NCBI RefSeq assembly: GCF_029931775.1
Contig: NC_079312.1
Span: 122,448,872 to 122,512,871 of the forward strand
From: Euleptes europaea
Lineage: Eukaryota > Chordata > Lepidosauria > Squamata > Sphaerodactylidae
Reading direction: 5' to 3'
Length of the DNA: 64,000 nt
Of this stretch, positions 43,693-64,000 are shown one piece after another; position 1 is the stretch's first letter, and each line of letters starts with the position of its first letter. A program made the translations under genes and the position numbers. The notes below the pieces were generated by a model. It was not told where the DNA came from. It saw nothing but the letters and a program-made list of their open reading frames with translations, and searched no databases.

Positions 43693-43902
43693 GTAAGATA
43701 CAAATATACTAATTCCGATGGTGTAGGCAAATACTAGATACCCTTGGAAATGTATATTTGAAAAATATGTTTAAATAAATCCCTTCATGTTAAAATATAT
43801 TTAAAACATATTTTTTAAATCAGAATTTTAACAGCAATGGAATTAATAATTGAAATCTGGAACAACAGATTTGAATCTGAAACAACAAATTTTAAACATG
43901 AA

Positions 43903-44190
43903 GCGTGCAATCCCGGGGTGGGGGGGCGTAACCTTAGGAGCCGGCGTGACCCCTTGCCGGCATAAGTGCCCCTTTAACCACATCAGCAGATTATTCCAAG
44001 AAGGGAAATCCCATACTGGCATGGGGGCATGTTCCTTGGGGGCGCGGCTGCCTTTAAGCAGTTTTCTAACCCCTATTGCCCCGGGAACACTCCCTTGCAC
44101 TGCGATGTTGCTATGCCACCAAATGTGGCCTCACTGTTTTCAATGTGGGCTTTTTCCTGTTTTTATTTTTTTTAATGCCTTTATTTTCCT
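43903..44190. mobile_element. GC-rich DNA transposon, partial copy
   Basis: Relative of 41720 and 47858: starts GTGCAATCCCGGGG, includes the CCGGGAACACTCCCTTGCA and TTTTCAATGTGGGC blocks. Lies in intron 2 of gene 2. Confidence 0.45.
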
Positions 44191-45196
44191 GTTCAGCTAC
44201 ACGACTACCCCCCCTCAAGATTATGCTGGAAATTTCAAATTAGAAATATTGCTCTAATCCTTTATTCATGCCCTATCAGGATTATTTCAGGAGGGAAGGT
44301 GGCATGGTATAGCCCCATCTTGTTAGATCTTGGAAACTAAGCAGGGACAGTATTTGGAAGGGAGCTCTCCAAGGAAGACTCTGCAGAGGAAAGCAATGTC
44401 AAACCCCCTCCTGCTTCTCAACTGTGACTTGACAGCATTTTACACACATCAGAATAATTTACATATTGTTAAATACTGAAACAGCATTTTTAAAAACCCC
44501 TTAAAAGAATAGTAGCTGCGTGAGACTGGACGATGGACATATGAAGGCTGTCACTGAATTTTTTGTCTTCCACAGTACTACCCATCCTGTCCTCTATCTG
44601 GTCCATTACATTCTTTTATTAAACACAGAATCAGTCTACATTAAGAGCCCCCACATTCTCAGGACACTATAGGATCCTGCTTATATTATTCATATTTGAC
44701 CAATGCTGTTGACTATGGAATGTATGCCAAAGTCATGAGAAGATGCTGAGCTCTACAGAGATGGAAGACATAAAGAAAAATCTGTTAGATGTGTGCTGAA
44801 GAAGAAATTAGAAACAATATCATGCCATCCTCAATGAACTTCAAGATTCTTAGGGAAGTGGCAAATGAAAATAACATTCCCTATGAAAGAAACAGATATG
44901 CATCCCACCTATGCTGATAAGTTCTGATGAGCCCATTAATCTCTTGCATGCATGGCCTTCACCATTTATTTCAATGGAGGGATAATGTATTAGTGTATGC
45001 AAATGTAATTTATTTATATATGCAGATCAGAAGTACTTAAAACTAGGAGCTGTGTATTCATACAGGTTCTCTGCACTCATAAATTATTGTATAGACTTAA
45101 TGGAAAGTTACTGAAATTACTGAAGAAAGCTGCATTAGTGTCATAAGAGGTCTTTTATCAATCCAAGAAGCTGATAGATCTTTTTTCTGTCATTAG

Positions 45197-62907
<17,711 letters not shown>

Positions 62908-63089
62908 GTATTCCTGTGCCTTAGAACAGATTTATAAAGAAAACTTTAATCAGCACCTGCCATGTGATGAGGTGCTATGGCAGTGCAGCCCATAACTAAG
63001 TTCACAGTGAACTTCATTTAAAAGTAGCAGTACTTTCTCCTTTGCTGATCTCTGAGTGGATCAAGCTCTGTTCCCAAGTTACAATGGAC

Positions 63090-63298
63090 TAGGCTTGCCA
63101 GGTCCCTCTTTGCCACCAGTGGGAGGTTTTTGAGGTGGAGCTTAAGGAGGGTGGGGTTTGGGGAGTGGAGGGACTTCAGTGCCATAGAGTCCAATGGCCA
63201 AAGCAGCCATTTTCTCTAGGTGAACTGATCTCTATTGGCTGGAGATTAGTTGTAATAACAGGAGGTCTCCAGCTAGTACCTGGAGGTTGGCAACCCTA
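63090..63298 (+). mobile_element. hAT-like MITE
   Basis: TAGGCTTGCC to GGCAACCCTA; flanks CAATGGAC and CAGTGGAC (7 of 8). Intron 16 of gene 2. Confidence 0.85.
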
Positions 63299-63647
63299 CA
63301 GTGGACGCATGTATAGAATGTACACTTGATTTTTTAGCATACGTATGTTAAGTAATTCTTATGTTATATTAAATGCATGTACAACTGAATGTGCGATTGA
63401 GCCCCTTCGTTTACCCAGGTGCTGTTCCCCAGTTTCTCTTGTAAAGGAAATGTCACTTGGCTCTTTCTTACATAGAGGCAGGATGTATTTGCATTAACTG
63501 TAGCATGGTACAGTATTGCTGAGCTCTACTTTTTGCTGATTGCCCTGCCGATGCTAGTAACTCCTGCATAATTAGCAACTTAAGTAATTTATCAGTTTCT
63601 TTATTCCTCAGCTTGATACGTATATTCATGAAATAATTCATGAAATT

Positions 63648-63959
63648 ATTGTCGAAGGCTTTCACGGTCAGAGTTCATCAGTTCTTGTAGGTTATCTGGG
63701 CTGTGTGACCATGGTCTTGGTATTTTCTTTCCTGACGTTTCGCCAGCAGCTGTGGCAGGCATCTTCAGAGGAGTAACACTGAAGGACAGTGTCTCTCAGT
63801 GTCAATTATATATTACTCTTCCTTCACACTTGACACTGAGAGACACTGTCCTTCAGTGTTACTCCTCTGAAGATGCCTGCCACAGCTGCTGGCGAAACGT
63901 CAGGAAAGAAAATACCAAGACCACGGCCACACAGCCCGTATAACCTACAAGAACCGATG
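63648..63959 (-). mobile_element. foldback insertion, family D, with hammerhead-like core
   Basis: Perfect 13-bp target duplication AATTCATGAAATT (63635-63647 and 63960-63972). Arms of about 130 bp meet near 63813; the extra tail is on the left (GTCGAAGGCTTTCACGGTCA), so the element points the other way. Right arm: CTGAAGA (63867-63873), a GCC/GGC-closed stem, GAAA (63894-63897), then CGTC. Confidence 0.7.
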
Positions 63960-64000
63960 AATTCATGAAATTGTTTTATTTATTTATTTATACCCTGCTG

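Overview
The window is animal nuclear DNA, most likely from a squamate reptile (lizard or gecko type). It holds multi-exon, intron-rich genes, BovB/RTE and CR1 LINEs, tRNA-derived SINEs, Penelope-like retroelements and many small DNA transposons. BovB together with CR1 and these tRNA-SINEs is typical of squamates; the species cannot be told from the sequence.

The backbone is two tandem sarcomeric myosin heavy chain (MYH) genes of the fast skeletal type, both on the + strand. Gene 1 (about 1675-38640) is complete: a TATA box, two short noncoding exons, 38 coding exons and a polyadenylation signal. Spliced by eye, its coding exons add up to 5,823 nt, i.e. 1,940 residues plus stop, every junction in phase, with P-loop, switch I, switch II, both reactive thiols, IQ region and the full coiled-coil rod. 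Gene 2 (about 43408 to beyond the right edge) has the same layout. Its TATA box, two noncoding exons and coding exons 3-16 (1,900 nt, about 633 residues of motor domain) lie here; the rest runs off the window. A fast MYH array with all genes in one direction is the standard tetrapod arrangement.

Nearly everything else is transposon-derived. One family of about 205-bp elements with TAGGGTTGCCA inverted ends and 8-bp target duplications (hAT-like MITE) is present in about 18 copies. A second family with GGTCATTTATGCATGG ends gives 3-bp duplications. A broken Penelope-like element with recognisable RT and GIY-YIG regions lies in intron 15 of gene 1. Several young foldback elements with 13-15-bp target duplications, and often a hammerhead-ribozyme-like core, look like Penelope terminal repeats. 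A nearly complete CR1 LINE (minus strand) lies in intron 5 of gene 2, inserted in one of the 3-bp-duplication elements.

Most worth a second look: a diverged second copy of the end of the converter exon (exon 20) in intron 20 of gene 1, still open and in frame with exon 21; near-identity of exons 4 and 13 between the two genes against clear divergence of exon 8; two GC-AG introns; three insertions of one foldback family at the same spot of the hAT-like MITE; and hammerhead-like cores in several unrelated foldbacks.
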